Shown: positions 40,854-49,210, counted from the stretch's first letter. The stretch is 64,000 nucleotides of DNA from Abditibacterium sp. (GCA_030448265.1 JAUJNG010000009.1:117189-181188); one strand, 5' to 3'. Numbers and translations are program-made. Notes: a model not told the origin generated them from the letters alone.

Positions 40854-41084
40854 ATGTCCCAAGTCAAACTCATCGTAATGAAAAACGGCCCGCTGCGCGT
40901 TTCCGACCCCGACGGCGAAATCGAACTCATCGGCCCCGATGGCGAACCCATCACGCCGTCGCGCCCCAGCCTGTTCTCGATTTGTCGCTGCGGCGCCTCG
41001 GTTGACAAACCGTTTTGCGACGGCGCCCATTCGCGCCTCGGCTTCGACAAAGCCGCCGAAGCGGTGCCGGAAAGCCGCGAATGA
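40854..41084 (+). CDS. CDGSH iron-sulfur domain protein
   Basis: 76 residues. The 2Fe-2S CDGSH signature is complete: ICRCGASVDKPFCDGAH, three Cys and one His. The N-terminal part (IVMKNGPLRVSDPDGEIEL) fits single-domain bacterial CDGSH proteins. AAAAGG precedes the ATG. The stop overlaps the longest possible coaX start (ATGA). Confidence 0.92.
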   Translation: MSQVKLIVMKNGPLRVSDPDGEIELIGPDGEPITPSRPSLFSICRCGASVDKPFCDGAHSRLGFDKAAEAVPESRE

Positions 41085-41209
41085 GCAATCCAGCGGAGCA
41101 GCGGAGGAGCGGAGGAGCGGAGGAGAAGGGGGCAACGAGACGACGAGTTCGCTCCGTTGGCCCTCACTCCTCCGCTCCTCCGCTTCTCCGCTCCTCCGCT
41201 GGATTGCTC
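41083..41209. repeat. Long hairpin overlapping the coaX start (ggagcgg type)
   Basis: Arms 41083-41125 and 41167-41209, 43 bp each with two or three mismatches, 41-base loop, made of gcggag/gaggag units. It begins in the stop codon of the CDGSH gene and ends inside the first codons of the shorter coaX frame. Confidence 0.88.
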
Positions 41210-41983
41210 CTCGCCCTCGACATCGGCAACACCAACCTCACCGCCGGCCTGTGGGACGGCGCGATTTTGGCGGCGCAGTGGCGCTACGCCACACGGCGCG
41301 ATGCGACTTCCGATGAACTCGCGGCGCATCTTTATGTTTCGTTTGGGAGCGGCGGGTTTTCGTTCGGCGAGGTGGCGGGCGTGGCGATTTCGTCGGTCGT
41401 GCCCAGTCTGACGCCGCAAAGCGCGCGTTTTTCGCGCGATTATTTCGGTATCGAGCCGTTAGTGGTTTCGCACGAACTGGATTTAGGTCTCAAAAACATC
41501 TACGACGACCCGCGCGCCGTGGGCGCCGACCGCTTGGTGAACGGCCTCGCGGCGTGGAAAAAAGCGGGCGGCGCGGTTGTGGTGGCCGATTTCGGAACCG
41601 CGACGACGGTGGACGCGGTTTCCTCCGACGGCACCTATCTGGGCGGCGCGATTGCGCCTGGCATCGGAATTTCGACCGACGCCCTCTTTCGCGCCGCCGC
41701 CAAACTGCCGCGCGTTGAACTGGTCGCGCCCACGCGCGCCCTGGCGCGCAACACGGCGGAATCGATTCAAGCCGGTCTGGTATTCGGTTACGTCGGCCTC
41801 ACCAAAGAACTGATTTCGCGCTGCGCGCAGGAAATCGAGAGCGAATGGGGCCAAAAACCGGCGATCTACGCGACGGGCGGGCTGGCCGAACTCATCGCGC
41901 CGCTCGTGCCGCAAATCGAGCGCGTCGAAGCCAATTTAACTCTCGAAGGACTAAAAATGATCTGGGAAATGAGCCACAGATGA
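41204..41983 (+). CDS. coaX: Type III pantothenate kinase
   Basis: First step of CoA synthesis. ASKHA-fold motifs: LALDIGNTNLTAGLW, SSVVPSLT, VGADRLVNGLAAW, VADFGTATTVDAV and GGAIAPGIG. The TTG at 41204 puts DIGNTN five residues from the N terminus, as in the family. A continuous frame from the ATG at 41081 would add 41 residues, but these are encoded by the hairpin and look like random Ser/Arg/Pro sequence. 259 residues is normal. Confidence 0.9.
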   Translation: MLLALDIGNTNLTAGLWDGAILAAQWRYATRRDATSDELAAHLYVSFGSGGFSFGEVAGVAISSVVPSLTPQSARFSRDYFGIEPLVVSHELDLGLKNIYDDPRAVGADRLVNGLAAWKKAGGAVVVADFGTATTVDAVSSDGTYLGGAIAPGIGISTDALFRAAAKLPRVELVAPTRALARNTAESIQAGLVFGYVGLTKELISRCAQEIESEWGQKPAIYATGGLAELIAPLVPQIERVEANLTLEGLKMIWEMSHR

Positions 41984-42014
41984 CACAGATGGATTCACAG
42001 ATAAACACAGATAT
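41984..42014. repeat. Truncated cacagat-type repeat next to the IS
   Basis: gccacagatgacacagatgg and following bases have the same style as the hairpin arms elsewhere, but no opposite arm exists on the far side of the insertion sequence. Confidence 0.55.
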
Positions 42015-42016
42015 TA

Positions 42017-42868
42017 GACCTCTTACAAAAGTCTGATTGACTTTGGCATATGCGTTTCCTTGAAGTGAGCGACTACGCCGAAAAGCAGTTTTACCGCTTG
42101 ACGGGCGTCAAGCGAAGTGTGTTTGGGCACATGGTGGACTGGTGGGTGCGAGCCTGAAAGATTTAGGGCGCCCGCGCAAGTTGAGCGTGGAGGACATGGT
42201 GTTGATGACGCTTGACTACTGGCGCGAATATCGGACGCAGTTTCATGTCGGGTGTAGCTTCGGTGTGAGCCAAGCGACCGTTTCCCGCACGGTGCGAGCC
42301 TTAGAAAAAGCGTTGTTGCAGGATGCGCAGTTTCATCTGCCAGGGAAAAGGCGTTGCATGACGGCTCGTTGAACCTGGAAGTCATCGTGGTGGATGCCAG
42401 CGAGCAGCGCATCGAGCGCCCCAAAAAACAAAAGCGGTTCTACTCCGGCAAGAAAAAGTGCCACACCCAAAAAGGACAGCTTGTGATCACTCACCCCAGC
42501 AAAAAGATTCTGTGTGTGCAGGTGGCGCGGGGCAAAACGCATGATTTTGCCCTCTTCAAAGGTTCGCGCTTGCCTTTGGCATCGGACATCGAACTGTTGG
42601 CCGATACCGGCTATCAAGGCGTGGACAAACTCCACGCCAACAGCCAGACCCCGCACAAAAAAGCCAACTCCACCCGCTCACACTGGAGCAGAAACAGCAA
42701 AACAAAGGCTTAGCCGCGCGCCGCATCGTGGTTGAACACACCCTGCGCTATCTCCAGCGCTTTCGCATCCTCAAGGACACTTACCGCAACCGAAGAAGAC
42801 GCTTTGGACTACGACTCAACCTGCTCGCTGCCATTGCAAACCTCCATCTCTGACTTTTGCAAGAGGTC
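42017..42868 (+). mobile_element. IS5-family insertion sequence (IS427-like), about 852 bp
   Basis: Terminal inverted repeats gacctcttacaaaagtc (left) and gacttttgcaagaggtc (right) differ at one position and are flanked by TA on both sides, the target duplication of the IS427 group. Length and HTH-plus-DDE transposase content agree. It is fused to the 3' end of mazF on its right. Confidence 0.85.
42050..42853 (+). pseudogene. IS5-like transposase in four reading-frame segments
   Basis: Segment 1 (from the ATG at 42050) has SDYAEKQFYRLTGVKRSVF; segment 2 (about 42142-42372) has LSVEDMVLMTLDYWREY, FGVSQATVSRTVRALEK, the helix-turn-helix; segment 3 (about 42354-42713) has VIVVDASEQRIERPK (first Asp) and LLADTGYQGVDKLH (second Asp); segment 4 (to 42853) has IVVEHTLRYLQRFRIL (Glu). 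Each junction is a -1 step. IS427 elements can use frameshifting once, but three steps point to missing bases or a degenerate copy. Confidence 0.8.
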
Positions 42869-42875
42869 TAATGAA

Positions 42876-43193
42876 TCGTCTTTCAGTTGGCCGACTTGAG
42901 TGACCATTAAACTTTCATTTGCCGTGAAAATTTTGCCTGGACGAGCATAGCTGGTGAGATGCAAACAGCCGCTCACAAAATCTTCGTCTTCAATAGGAAC
43001 CGCACTCGCGTCCGAATAAGATTTGCTCGTTATCTGACACAATATCCAAATAAGATTTGCTCGTTATCTGACACAATATCCAATCGCCACGACCCGAATC
43101 AGCCAGAACCAACGCCGGACGCACTTTAGAACTCGACAAATCAGAAAAAGGAAATAAAACCGTTACGACCGCGCCTGCTGAAGGTGTGACCAC
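42876..43193 (-). pseudogene. MazF/PemK-type toxin, disrupted by a 34-bp duplication and 3' truncation
   Basis: From the GTG at 43193: VTPSAGAVVTVLFPFSDL, SSSKVRPALVLADSG, DWILCQITSKSY, the N-terminal half of a MazF endoribonuclease. A tandem 34-bp duplication then shifts the frame; the continuation in the other frame is ASAVPIEDEDFVSGCLHL and FTANESLMVTQVGQLK. The expected C-terminal helix is missing: the frame runs straight into the right end of the IS. The start overlaps the antitoxin gene by about 30 bp. Probably non-functional. Confidence 0.8.
43015..43082. repeat. 34-bp tandem duplication inside mazF
   Basis: Units 43015-43048 and 43049-43082 are identical (aataagatttgctcgttatc and 14 more bases). 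34 is not a multiple of 3, so it breaks the toxin frame. Confidence 0.95.
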
Positions 43194-43384
43194 GCTTCAT
43201 CCTCCTCGAGACGGTTCCAATCGGCGGCCAGAGCCGCTTCACTCAAGGGTGCGGGTTCCGTTTTGTCCGTTGTCGGTTGTTCCAAAATCGTGACCAGAGC
43301 GCGGCGCGCTGTCGGAAGGTGAACGGGTTCCAACAAACTGACGCGGCCATTTTCATCGATCAGGGCTTCAATCGTTTGTATCAT
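43163..43384 (-). CDS. Antitoxin-like protein of the broken MazF module
   Basis: 73 residues from the ATG at 43384: IQTIEALIDENGRVSLLEPV, LPTARRALVTIL, LSEAALAADWNRLEEDEAW. This matches a small antitoxin type common in cyanobacteria and found directly upstream of MazF-type toxins. It is intact. The longer frame upstream to 43486 runs into the 64-bp repeat and is unlikely to be coding. Confidence 0.75.
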   Translation of the reverse strand: MIQTIEALIDENGRVSLLEPVHLPTARRALVTILEQPTTDKTEPAPLSEAALAADWNRLEEDEAWSHLQQARS

Positions 43385-43787
43385 TGTGGGCCTCTTGAAT
43401 CCTATTTTACCGCAGGCGTTCCATACGGCCTCCCGTGAGGCCGTCTCTTTGTGGCGTTCAGGGCAAGCGGCGAAATCTCTTTCCAAAGCGATGATAACTT
43501 TGGTTTGCCCGAATCACGCAGGCTTTTCCTTCTCCACCTGCTGGCCCGATGTTTTCGATGTTGCCTTCTACACAAATCGTTCCGTGCTGGCTCGTTCCCT
43601 CGAACACGGCTTGGAGCGTTGGAATCATCGCGCACCGCTTCGACTGCGATTTTTTCACTTTGGGTTTCGCAACACTCCGTTTCCTCCATAAATGGAGGGG
43701 AACAATTTGCAACGTGCCCACGAATTGGGCATCCTACACAATGGTTAAAGTTTGCACCGAAAAATTGAGGAGAAAGAAGGATTAAAC
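43385..43787. other. Gene-poor segment between two toxin-antitoxin modules
   Basis: Contains the first 64-bp direct repeat and, on the minus strand, a short frame that could start at an ATG near 43634 (IPTLQAVFEGTSQHGTICV), reminiscent of small antitoxin N termini but degenerating into the repeat. I do not call it a gene. The last 20 bp hold the relB ribosome-binding site. Confidence 0.4.
43452..43515 (+). repeat. 64-bp direct repeat, copy 1
   Basis: tggcgttcagggcaagcggc and 44 more bases, identical or nearly so to 44253-44316. The two copies bracket the RelBE module. Confidence 0.9.
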
Positions 43788-43967
43788 ATGGCTACCCTAA
43801 CCGCTACCGGCTCCGTCGCCGAGCAACTCCCCGAAGAGGAAATCGAGGCATTGGAAGACGCCGAAGATCTGGCGATTGCCAAAGAGCGCATGGCCAACAG
43901 CAATCCCTCAGAGCGCATCTCCATGGAGCAGGCTCGCGCCCACTTTGCAGCCAAAGCCCAAAGGTGA
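43788..43967 (+). CDS. Antitoxin of a RelBE/ParDE-type module
   Basis: 59 residues, acidic: EQLPEEEIEALEDAEDLAIA, then NPSERISMEQARAHFAAK. Good Shine-Dalgarno (gaggagaaagaagg) upstream of the ATG at 43788. The stop overlaps the toxin GTG start by 4 bp (GTGA). The small acidic protein plus a coupled RelE toxin supports the antitoxin role. Expected to repress its own promoter together with the toxin. Confidence 0.82.
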   Translation: MATLTATGSVAEQLPEEEIEALEDAEDLAIAKERMANSNPSERISMEQARAHFAAKAQR

Positions 43968-44242
43968 GCCAAAAGAGGTTTTACGAGGTCGCTTACGACC
44001 CTGCCGCGTGGCGCGAGTTAATGCGCCTGCCCGACCCAGCGCAGTTGCAGATTCAGGCTGCCGTCGGATCTCTGGAAAATAATCCCCGTTCTTCTGGCTG
44101 CAAGAAGCTGGAAGACAACAGTGGCTTTTACCGCATTCGGGCGGGAAATCACCGCATCATTTACGACATTCAAGATGCGGTTTTGATTGTCGTGGTGGTC
44201 AAGGTTGGCGACCGCAAAGAGGTTTATAAAAAGAAGAAGTGA
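43964..44242 (+). CDS. RelE/ParE-family toxin
   Basis: 92 residues: FYEVAYDPAAWRELMRLP, the signature core CKKLEDNSGFYRIRAGNHRI, IYDIQDAVLIVVVVKVGDRK. The R-I-R-x-G-x-x-R-x-x-Y pattern is diagnostic for RelE-type mRNA interferases or ParE-like toxins. GTG start, coupled to the antitoxin. Intact, unlike the neighbouring MazF. Confidence 0.9.
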   Translation: MSQKRFYEVAYDPAAWRELMRLPDPAQLQIQAAVGSLENNPRSSGCKKLEDNSGFYRIRAGNHRIIYDIQDAVLIVVVVKVGDRKEVYKKKK

Positions 44243-44252
44243 AGGCGCCGAT

Positions 44253-44316
44253 TGGCGTTCAGGGCAAGCGGCGAAATCTCTTTCCAAAGCGATGATAACT
44301 TTGGTTTGCCCGAATC
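44253..44316 (+). repeat. 64-bp direct repeat, copy 2
   Basis: Same sequence and orientation as 43452-43515, starting 11 bp after the RelE stop. Confidence 0.9.
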
Positions 44317-44350
44317 GCCCGACGGTGAAGGTTGAACCCAAAACTCAAAT

Positions 44351-44381
44351 GAAAAAGCCCGCGAATCTCGCGGGCTTTTTC
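44351..44381. terminator. Rho-independent terminator
   Basis: Stem gaaaaagcccgcga with its complement, 3-base loop, T tract. It can serve both the RelBE unit and the convergent gene at 44393-44782. Confidence 0.88.
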
Positions 44382-44392
44382 ATGCCTGAATT

Positions 44393-44782
44393 CTACAACT
44401 CAACGGCGCTTAAAAGATATGTCTTATTCTCATCCAGATCAGCAATGGCTTCCTTCAGCTCTGCTACAAATTTTCGGGTGTTGAAGAATTCGCATCTCTC
44501 GGAGTTCAACCAATCTTCGGGATAATATTCGTCCACAAGTAGCAGCAAATCCTTTTTCCTAACTTTCGCAACCCAGCAACCCCAATCCACCTTGCGGCCC
44601 TCATAAATTCCATCTTCAATGCGCTGCTGAACATCAAAAAAAGGATGTTGGGTGCCAGGCCGGTCTTGTGGTGCAATCGGGTCGGGAAACAGGGGGCTGA
44701 CGCCGATTGGCTGATTGTTGATGTCACTCCAGCCATCCCAAACTGAGTCTGTATATTCCCCGACATAAACATCCAGATACAT
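44393..44782 (-). CDS. Hypothetical protein (129 residues)
   Basis: From the ATG at 44782, with GGAG upstream. An acidic, Trp/Tyr-rich soluble protein (YLDVYVGEYTDSVWDGW, LLLLVDEYYPEDWLNSE). Base composition is less G+C-rich than the core genes. I do not recognise a family; immunity or small orphan proteins of this look are common near TA and IS clusters. Confidence 0.6.
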   Translation of the reverse strand: MYLDVYVGEYTDSVWDGWSDINNQPIGVSPLFPDPIAPQDRPGTQHPFFDVQQRIEDGIYEGRKVDWGCWVAKVRKKDLLLLVDEYYPEDWLNSERCEFFNTRKFVAELKEAIADLDENKTYLLSAVEL

Positions 44783-44877
44783 TGCGCTCCTTTTCAACCT
44801 GACGGCTTGAAATTTCGGTGGTGGTCAAAGCAGGCAGGTTGGGTTGAACTGTAGTTGATGGTCATCCAAAGCGTGAA

Positions 44878-45263
44878 GTGCGTGGCACAAGGCAGGTGGT
44901 GGCCTGGCATCACGGCTCGCGCTCCCTGCTCTGCTGCCGCCAGTTGTGGGAAAAGATCCCCACAGCTTACAAACAGGGCTTAATCTTCACCGACTTCTGG
45001 AAGGCGTATCAAGAGGTCGTGCCAGACCACCAGCCCAGACCACCAGCCCAGACCACCAGCACCGACCTTGTGCCAAACAAGATGGACAGACCAACCATGT
45101 CGAGCGCTTCAACCTCACGCTGCCACAGCGCATCGCCAGACTGACCCGCAAGACGCTCTCCTTTTCTAAATCTCACAGCATGCACCTCATCCACATCCGT
45201 GCCTTCTTCCTGCAATATAACCTCGAACAAGCCAGAAAATACCAACCAGCCTGCGTCACTTGA
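44878..45263 (+). pseudogene. IS1-family transposase remnant, frameshifted
   Basis: Frame 1 reads TRQVVAWHHGSRS, CCRQLWEKIPTAYKQGL, IFTDFWKAYQEVVPD (DDE Asp region); frame 2 continues with QDGQTNHVERFNLTLPQRI and RLTRKTLSFSKS, the catalytic Glu/basic end. The frame change coincides with a 13-bp triplication. Confidence 0.85.
45023..45061. repeat. Three tandem 13-bp units in the IS1 transposase
   Basis: cagaccaccagcc, cagaccaccagcc, cagaccaccagca. The two extra copies add 26 bp and change the frame. Confidence 0.9.
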
Positions 45264-45395
45264 CCACTACCGTAGAACAATCGGCTTTATAGCGAATCCG
45301 AATAGCCTTTGCCGTTACTTCTTCGATGGGCGTGGTGTTCGTTTGACGCTTTGGCACTACGCACGCTGAGGAAGGAAACTCGAAGCCGACGAAAC

Positions 45396-46151
45396 ATGAA
45401 AAAACCAAATTTTTTGCGGCGTCTGGCGCTGCTCTCCATCGCTTCAAGTGCGCTTTGGAGTGCCGGAACCTTCGTTCCCGCGAGCGCGCAAAACCTTCGC
45501 ACCCAACGCGCGCCGCGTTCGGCTCAAGGCGCGCGGCTTCCAGCTTCGGTGCGCCAGATGATGCCGCGCGGCAATTTATCGCTGCGCCTGTTTCGTCTCG
45601 CGCCCGCACCAAAAGCGCCGCGTTATCTCGTTCACTTGTGGACGGCGCCACGCCGCAATCCCCAGGTTGTCGTCGAGCAAGAAATTAAACCCAATCTTTT
45701 CAAGGGCGAAATCACGCGCAGTGAAATCGAATTAGGAAAATCATTTTCTACGGCTCCGCTTGCCACTTCACCGTTTGTTCCGGATATTTTCACTGATGAG
45801 AAGGTGCCCAAATATCAGGATAGTCTCGTTTACGGCAGCAGATTTCCGCCGGATAGCATCTCGTTGCGCTATCTCAACTCAAAAAACAAATACGGTCTGA
45901 TATTTCAATTTGATGAAACATTCGGGCCTGTTAAACAACACACTTTCACGGCCTTGGAATTTAACAGTTTTCCTCTGACTGACACATTGTATAGTTACGG
46001 TGGTTATGGTGGTCGCAGGGAACACCGAGTTCGTCGCGCCGCCGATGGATCTCTCGAAGTCATCCGAGAGACATATTCCGACAAAGGTGGCCCACCAGTA
46101 ATCAGAGATATTCTGGTTTGGCGAGGCGGGAAGTTTGTGCTGAAGAAATGA
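45396..46151 (+). CDS. Secreted hypothetical protein (251 residues)
   Basis: Start at the ATG at 45396, which gives a full signal peptide (MKKPNFLRRLALLSIASSAL, cleavage near ASAQ). The mature part begins with a basic Arg/Pro-rich stretch, then beta-rich sequence with LRYLNSKNKYGLIFQFDE and YSYGGYGGRREHRVRR. No family recognised. It has its own terminator. Confidence 0.65.
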   Translation: MKKPNFLRRLALLSIASSALWSAGTFVPASAQNLRTQRAPRSAQGARLPASVRQMMPRGNLSLRLFRLAPAPKAPRYLVHLWTAPRRNPQVVVEQEIKPNLFKGEITRSEIELGKSFSTAPLATSPFVPDIFTDEKVPKYQDSLVYGSRFPPDSISLRYLNSKNKYGLIFQFDETFGPVKQHTFTALEFNSFPLTDTLYSYGGYGGRREHRVRRAADGSLEVIRETYSDKGGPPVIRDILVWRGGKFVLKK

Positions 46152-46183
46152 AAAAGCCGCGCTCGAAAAAGCGCGGCTCTTCC
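46150..46183 (+). terminator. Probable terminator
   Basis: Stem agccgcgct/agcgcggct with a short A/T-rich loop and a pyrimidine tail, between two convergent genes. Confidence 0.75.
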
Positions 46184-46195
46184 TTCGTCCCTTTG

Positions 46196-47320
46196 TTACT
46201 TCATCAAAACATCCGCCATCGCGAGCGCTTCGGGCGTGCAGTCGCGCGTGATGCTTTTGCCACTGGCATCCGTCAATTCTTCGAGCGGAAACGGCACGAT
46301 GTCCTGTCCTTTCAAACTCGCCATCACGCCAAACTGGCCCGCCGCGACGTAATCCGCCGCAGCCATGCCCAGCCTTGCGCCCAGAATGCGGTCGGTGAGC
46401 GTCGGCTCGCCGCCGCGCATCAGGTGGGCCATCACGGCGGTTCGCGTGTCCCAGCCCAACTCTTTTTTAATTTGATAAGCCGCCCAGTCGCCCACGCGGC
46501 GCTCTTTCAAAATCGGGTGGCCGAAACTGTCGATTTCGACCGCCGCTTCGCCCAATCGGGTGCCGTTGAGGCCGCGCGCGATTTCATCGGCCCACACTTC
46601 CAAATCGGGATGATCCGCGCCTTCGGCCACCACAACGAGCGCGTAATCGCGGCGCTTTTTGACTTCGCGCAGTTTGGCGAACATTCCCGCCAAATCCGCC
46701 GGATTGCGTTCGGGAATGAGGACGTAATCGGCATCGGCGGCAATCGCGGTGTAAAGCGCCGTCCAGCCCGCCTTGCGCCCGAACACTTCCAAAACAATCA
46801 CGCGATTATGTGAATCCGCCGTGTCGCGGAGGCGCTGCACGGCTTCGACGGCGAGGGTCACCGAGGTATCGAATCCGAAACACTGGTCGGTGCCGTGAAC
46901 GTCGTTGTCCATCGTTTTGGGCACGCCGACACACGGCACCGGCTTGTCCAAGCGCTCGCCTTTGGTGAGGCGCGACGCAACGCTCAAAGTGTCGTCGCCG
47001 CCAATCGCGACGAGCGCATCGAGACCGAGTTTTTCGACGTTTTTGAGCAGATTGGGCAGCGCTTCAGGCGTTTTGGGACTGTAGGCGTTGGTGCGCGAGG
47101 TGTGCAGCATCGTCCCGCCGTGCTTGATGATGGGGCGCACATCGTCAACGGTGAGGGAACGGCTGAGCGGTTCGTCGCCGACCAGCGATTTCCAGCCATT
47201 GAGCAGGCCGACGCATTCGATACCGTGATCGGCAGCGCGCGTCACGACGCCTTTGATGGTGGGGTTAAGGCCAGGGCAGTCGCCGCCGCCGGTGAGAATT
47301 CCAATTTTTTGAACGGGCAT
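46196..47320 (-). CDS. pfp: 6-phosphofructokinase, pyrophosphate-dependent type by motif
   Basis: 374 residues from the ATG at 47320 (MPVQKIGILTGGGDCPGLN). Motifs: GGDDTLSVA in place of the ATP-enzyme GGDGS, and PKTMDNDVHGTD in place of PGTIDND. These two substitutions (Asp for Gly and Lys for Gly) are the known signature of PPi as phosphoryl donor. It would catalyse reversible fructose-6-phosphate phosphorylation at the expense of PPi. Monocistronic. Confidence 0.88.
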   Translation of the reverse strand: MPVQKIGILTGGGDCPGLNPTIKGVVTRAADHGIECVGLLNGWKSLVGDEPLSRSLTVDDVRPIIKHGGTMLHTSRTNAYSPKTPEALPNLLKNVEKLGLDALVAIGGDDTLSVASRLTKGERLDKPVPCVGVPKTMDNDVHGTDQCFGFDTSVTLAVEAVQRLRDTADSHNRVIVLEVFGRKAGWTALYTAIAADADYVLIPERNPADLAGMFAKLREVKKRRDYALVVVAEGADHPDLEVWADEIARGLNGTRLGEAAVEIDSFGHPILKERRVGDWAAYQIKKELGWDTRTAVMAHLMRGGEPTLTDRILGARLGMAAADYVAAGQFGVMASLKGQDIVPFPLEELTDASGKSITRDCTPEALAMADVLMK

Positions 47321-47526
47321 TTGAAGGCTCCAGAGGTTTTTTTGTCGCCAAGAGGTTACCAAAATCGCCTTTTGACGCGGGAAATTCGCTGCTATTCCAA
47401 TTTCCTATGGATTGAATCGGAAATACGTCTTGCAAGCCCTAATTCCGAGCGGTAACATCGGATTGTCGCCAATTCCTACCCAACTGCTCGGAATAGCGAC
47501 AAATTTTTCGTATTTGGAACCTCATC

Positions 47527-48324
47527 ATGCCCAGGCCCGCGCACAGAAGCGCTTTTACCCTCATTGAACTGCTCGTCGTCATAGCCATAATTTCGATATT
47601 GGCGGCGATTCTGTTTCCGGTTTTCGGTCGCGCCAGGGAGAACGCGCGGCGTTCGAGCTGCCAGTCGAATCTGAAGCAGCTCGGCCTGGGAATGATGCAG
47701 TATTTGCAAGACAACGACGGCTCTTACCCGTTTTTCTCGACAGGAAACATCCTTCCGGCCTACCAATCTTCGGCGGAACTGATGAGCATCCCCAACAACG
47801 GCGCGACCGCCAACGACGCAAAATGGGCGCACCTGATTTATCCCTACGTCAAAAGCGTCGGGGTGTATGTCTGTCCCAACACCCCCGATGCGCGGGCGCT
47901 GGGACGCAACGTGCCGTATGGCTTCAATTATCACTATCTGGCCTACTCGCGCGGCACGGTCGGAACGGCGCCTTACTATGTCGCCAGAGACAACGCCCTC
48001 GAATTCCCCTCGGAAACCATCGCCATCGCCGATTCTGACGGCACCGGCACCGGCGAGTATTTGAAAAACGGCGACGCCAACGACCTGAATCGCAAACTCA
48101 ATCACGGTTATTCCATCGATCCGCCGGCGCTTCCTACGGGGCACACGGCCTCGACGGGCAGCAGTGTTTCGCGCATCAGCGACCGTCATTTGGAAGGCGG
48201 CAACATCGCGTTCGCCGACGGGCACGTCAAATGGATGAAGCGCGAAAAAGTAATGGCGGACAACACCTACTGGAACGGCTGCAAAAAACCAGGCGCCAAC
48301 GACTGCGGCAACCTCCCGCAATAA
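47527..48324 (+). CDS. DUF1559 protein with type II secretion/type IV pilin-like N terminus (copy 1)
   Basis: 265 residues. The prepilin motif [19 protein letters not shown] is followed by [16 protein letters not shown] and [10 protein letters not shown]; the C terminus has [11 protein letters not shown], the H-x9-DG box region. A pilin peptidase should cleave before Phe and methylate it, leaving a surface or pseudopilus subunit. Such paralogues are abundant in Planctomycetes and Armatimonadota. Start at the ATG 47527. It precedes the NHL protein and a second DUF1559 copy in one probable operon. Confidence 0.92.
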   Translation: MPRPAHRSAFTLIELLVVIAIISILAAILFPVFGRARENARRSSCQSNLKQLGLGMMQYLQDNDGSYPFFSTGNILPAYQSSAELMSIPNNGATANDAKWAHLIYPYVKSVGVYVCPNTPDARALGRNVPYGFNYHYLAYSRGTVGTAPYYVARDNALEFPSETIAIADSDGTGTGEYLKNGDANDLNRKLNHGYSIDPPALPTGHTASTGSSVSRISDRHLEGGNIAFADGHVKWMKREKVMADNTYWNGCKKPGANDCGNLPQ

Positions 48325-48332
48325 AAAATCAA

Positions 48333-49202
48333 ATGAAAATTTCTCTTCTTGTGGGCTTCGCGCTCACGACAGCGCCAGTGTGGGCGCAAACACCGCTTGG
48401 AAACGTGGCGCCAATGCCAACCAAGCCCAAAATGGCGACGGCGACGCCCTTTCTCACCGGTTTGAAAGAGCCGCAAGGTTTGGCGCTGGATAAAAACGGC
48501 GATATTTTGGTCGCCGATTATAAGACAGGCGAAATCCTCAAGTTCTCGCGCGACGGCAAGCCGCGCGGCGTTTTTCTTAAAGGCTTGAAAAGCCCGTCTT
48601 TGCTGGCGGTGCTGGACGATTCTCTGGTCGTTTCGGAGCGCGGGGGCAACCGGATTTTGTTGGTTTCGCCCCAGGGCCAAATTTTGCCCGTCGGCGGCGC
48701 GCTCGAAGAGCCGCTCGGCGTGGTCAACAGCAACGATGGCATCTACGCGGTTTCCCACACGACTTCGAGGGTCGTGAAACTGGGAGCCGACCCCGCCACT
48801 GCGGGCGGGAATCTCAAAACCGCATGGGCAACGATTTATGCCGCGCCCGCCGAGGAAGGCAAACGCTACGGCTACCGCGCCCTGGCCAAAGACCCGAACA
48901 GTCCGGCGCTGTTTTTGTCGGACGAAACGTCGGGGCAGATTCTTCTGCTCACCTCTTCGGGCTTCGTTTCGACCTTCGCCATGGGTTTTGAAGACCCGTC
49001 GGGCCTCGCTTTTGGCCGCGATGGAGCGCTTTACGTCGCCGAAGAAGGCAGGGGCGGACAGTTGGTGCGGCTCTCCAGGGACGGCAAACCCACGGTTGTT
49101 GCCGAAAAACTGGGACGCCCGCGCGGAATTTTGTTTCTCGATGCCAAAACCGTCCTCGTTTCCAACCGCGACGGCGGCGTGTGGAAAATCGCGCTGCCGT
49201 AG
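48333..49202 (+). CDS. Secreted NHL/SMP-30-like beta-propeller protein
   Basis: 289 residues from the ATG at 48333, which begins a signal peptide ([19 protein letters not shown]). Six or so propeller blades follow, with units such as [20 protein letters not shown] and [18 protein letters not shown]. Ligand unknown. It starts 8 bp after the first DUF1559 gene and ends 8 bp before the second, so the three are likely co-transcribed. Confidence 0.82.
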   Translation: MKISLLVGFALTTAPVWAQTPLGNVAPMPTKPKMATATPFLTGLKEPQGLALDKNGDILVADYKTGEILKFSRDGKPRGVFLKGLKSPSLLAVLDDSLVVSERGGNRILLVSPQGQILPVGGALEEPLGVVNSNDGIYAVSHTTSRVVKLGADPATAGGNLKTAWATIYAAPAEEGKRYGYRALAKDPNSPALFLSDETSGQILLLTSSGFVSTFAMGFEDPSGLAFGRDGALYVAEEGRGGQLVRLSRDGKPTVVAEKLGRPRGILFLDAKTVLVSNRDGGVWKIALP

Positions 49203-49210
49203 GTCGAAAA

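Larger units (their letters stand above)
44817..45271 (+). mobile_element. Internally deleted IS1-family element
   Basis: Imperfect terminal repeats: ggtggtggtcaaagc (44817 onward) and, reversed, ggtagtggtcaagtg (ending at 45271). Only the C-terminal part of an IS1-type transposase lies between them; the N-terminal zinc-finger/HTH part is gone. I see no clear flanking target duplication. Confidence 0.75.

Noticed and set aside
44878..45144. A novel small gene in the IS1 region
   Set aside because: FTDFWKAYQ and the downstream HVERFN motif identify it as IS1 transposase remnant.
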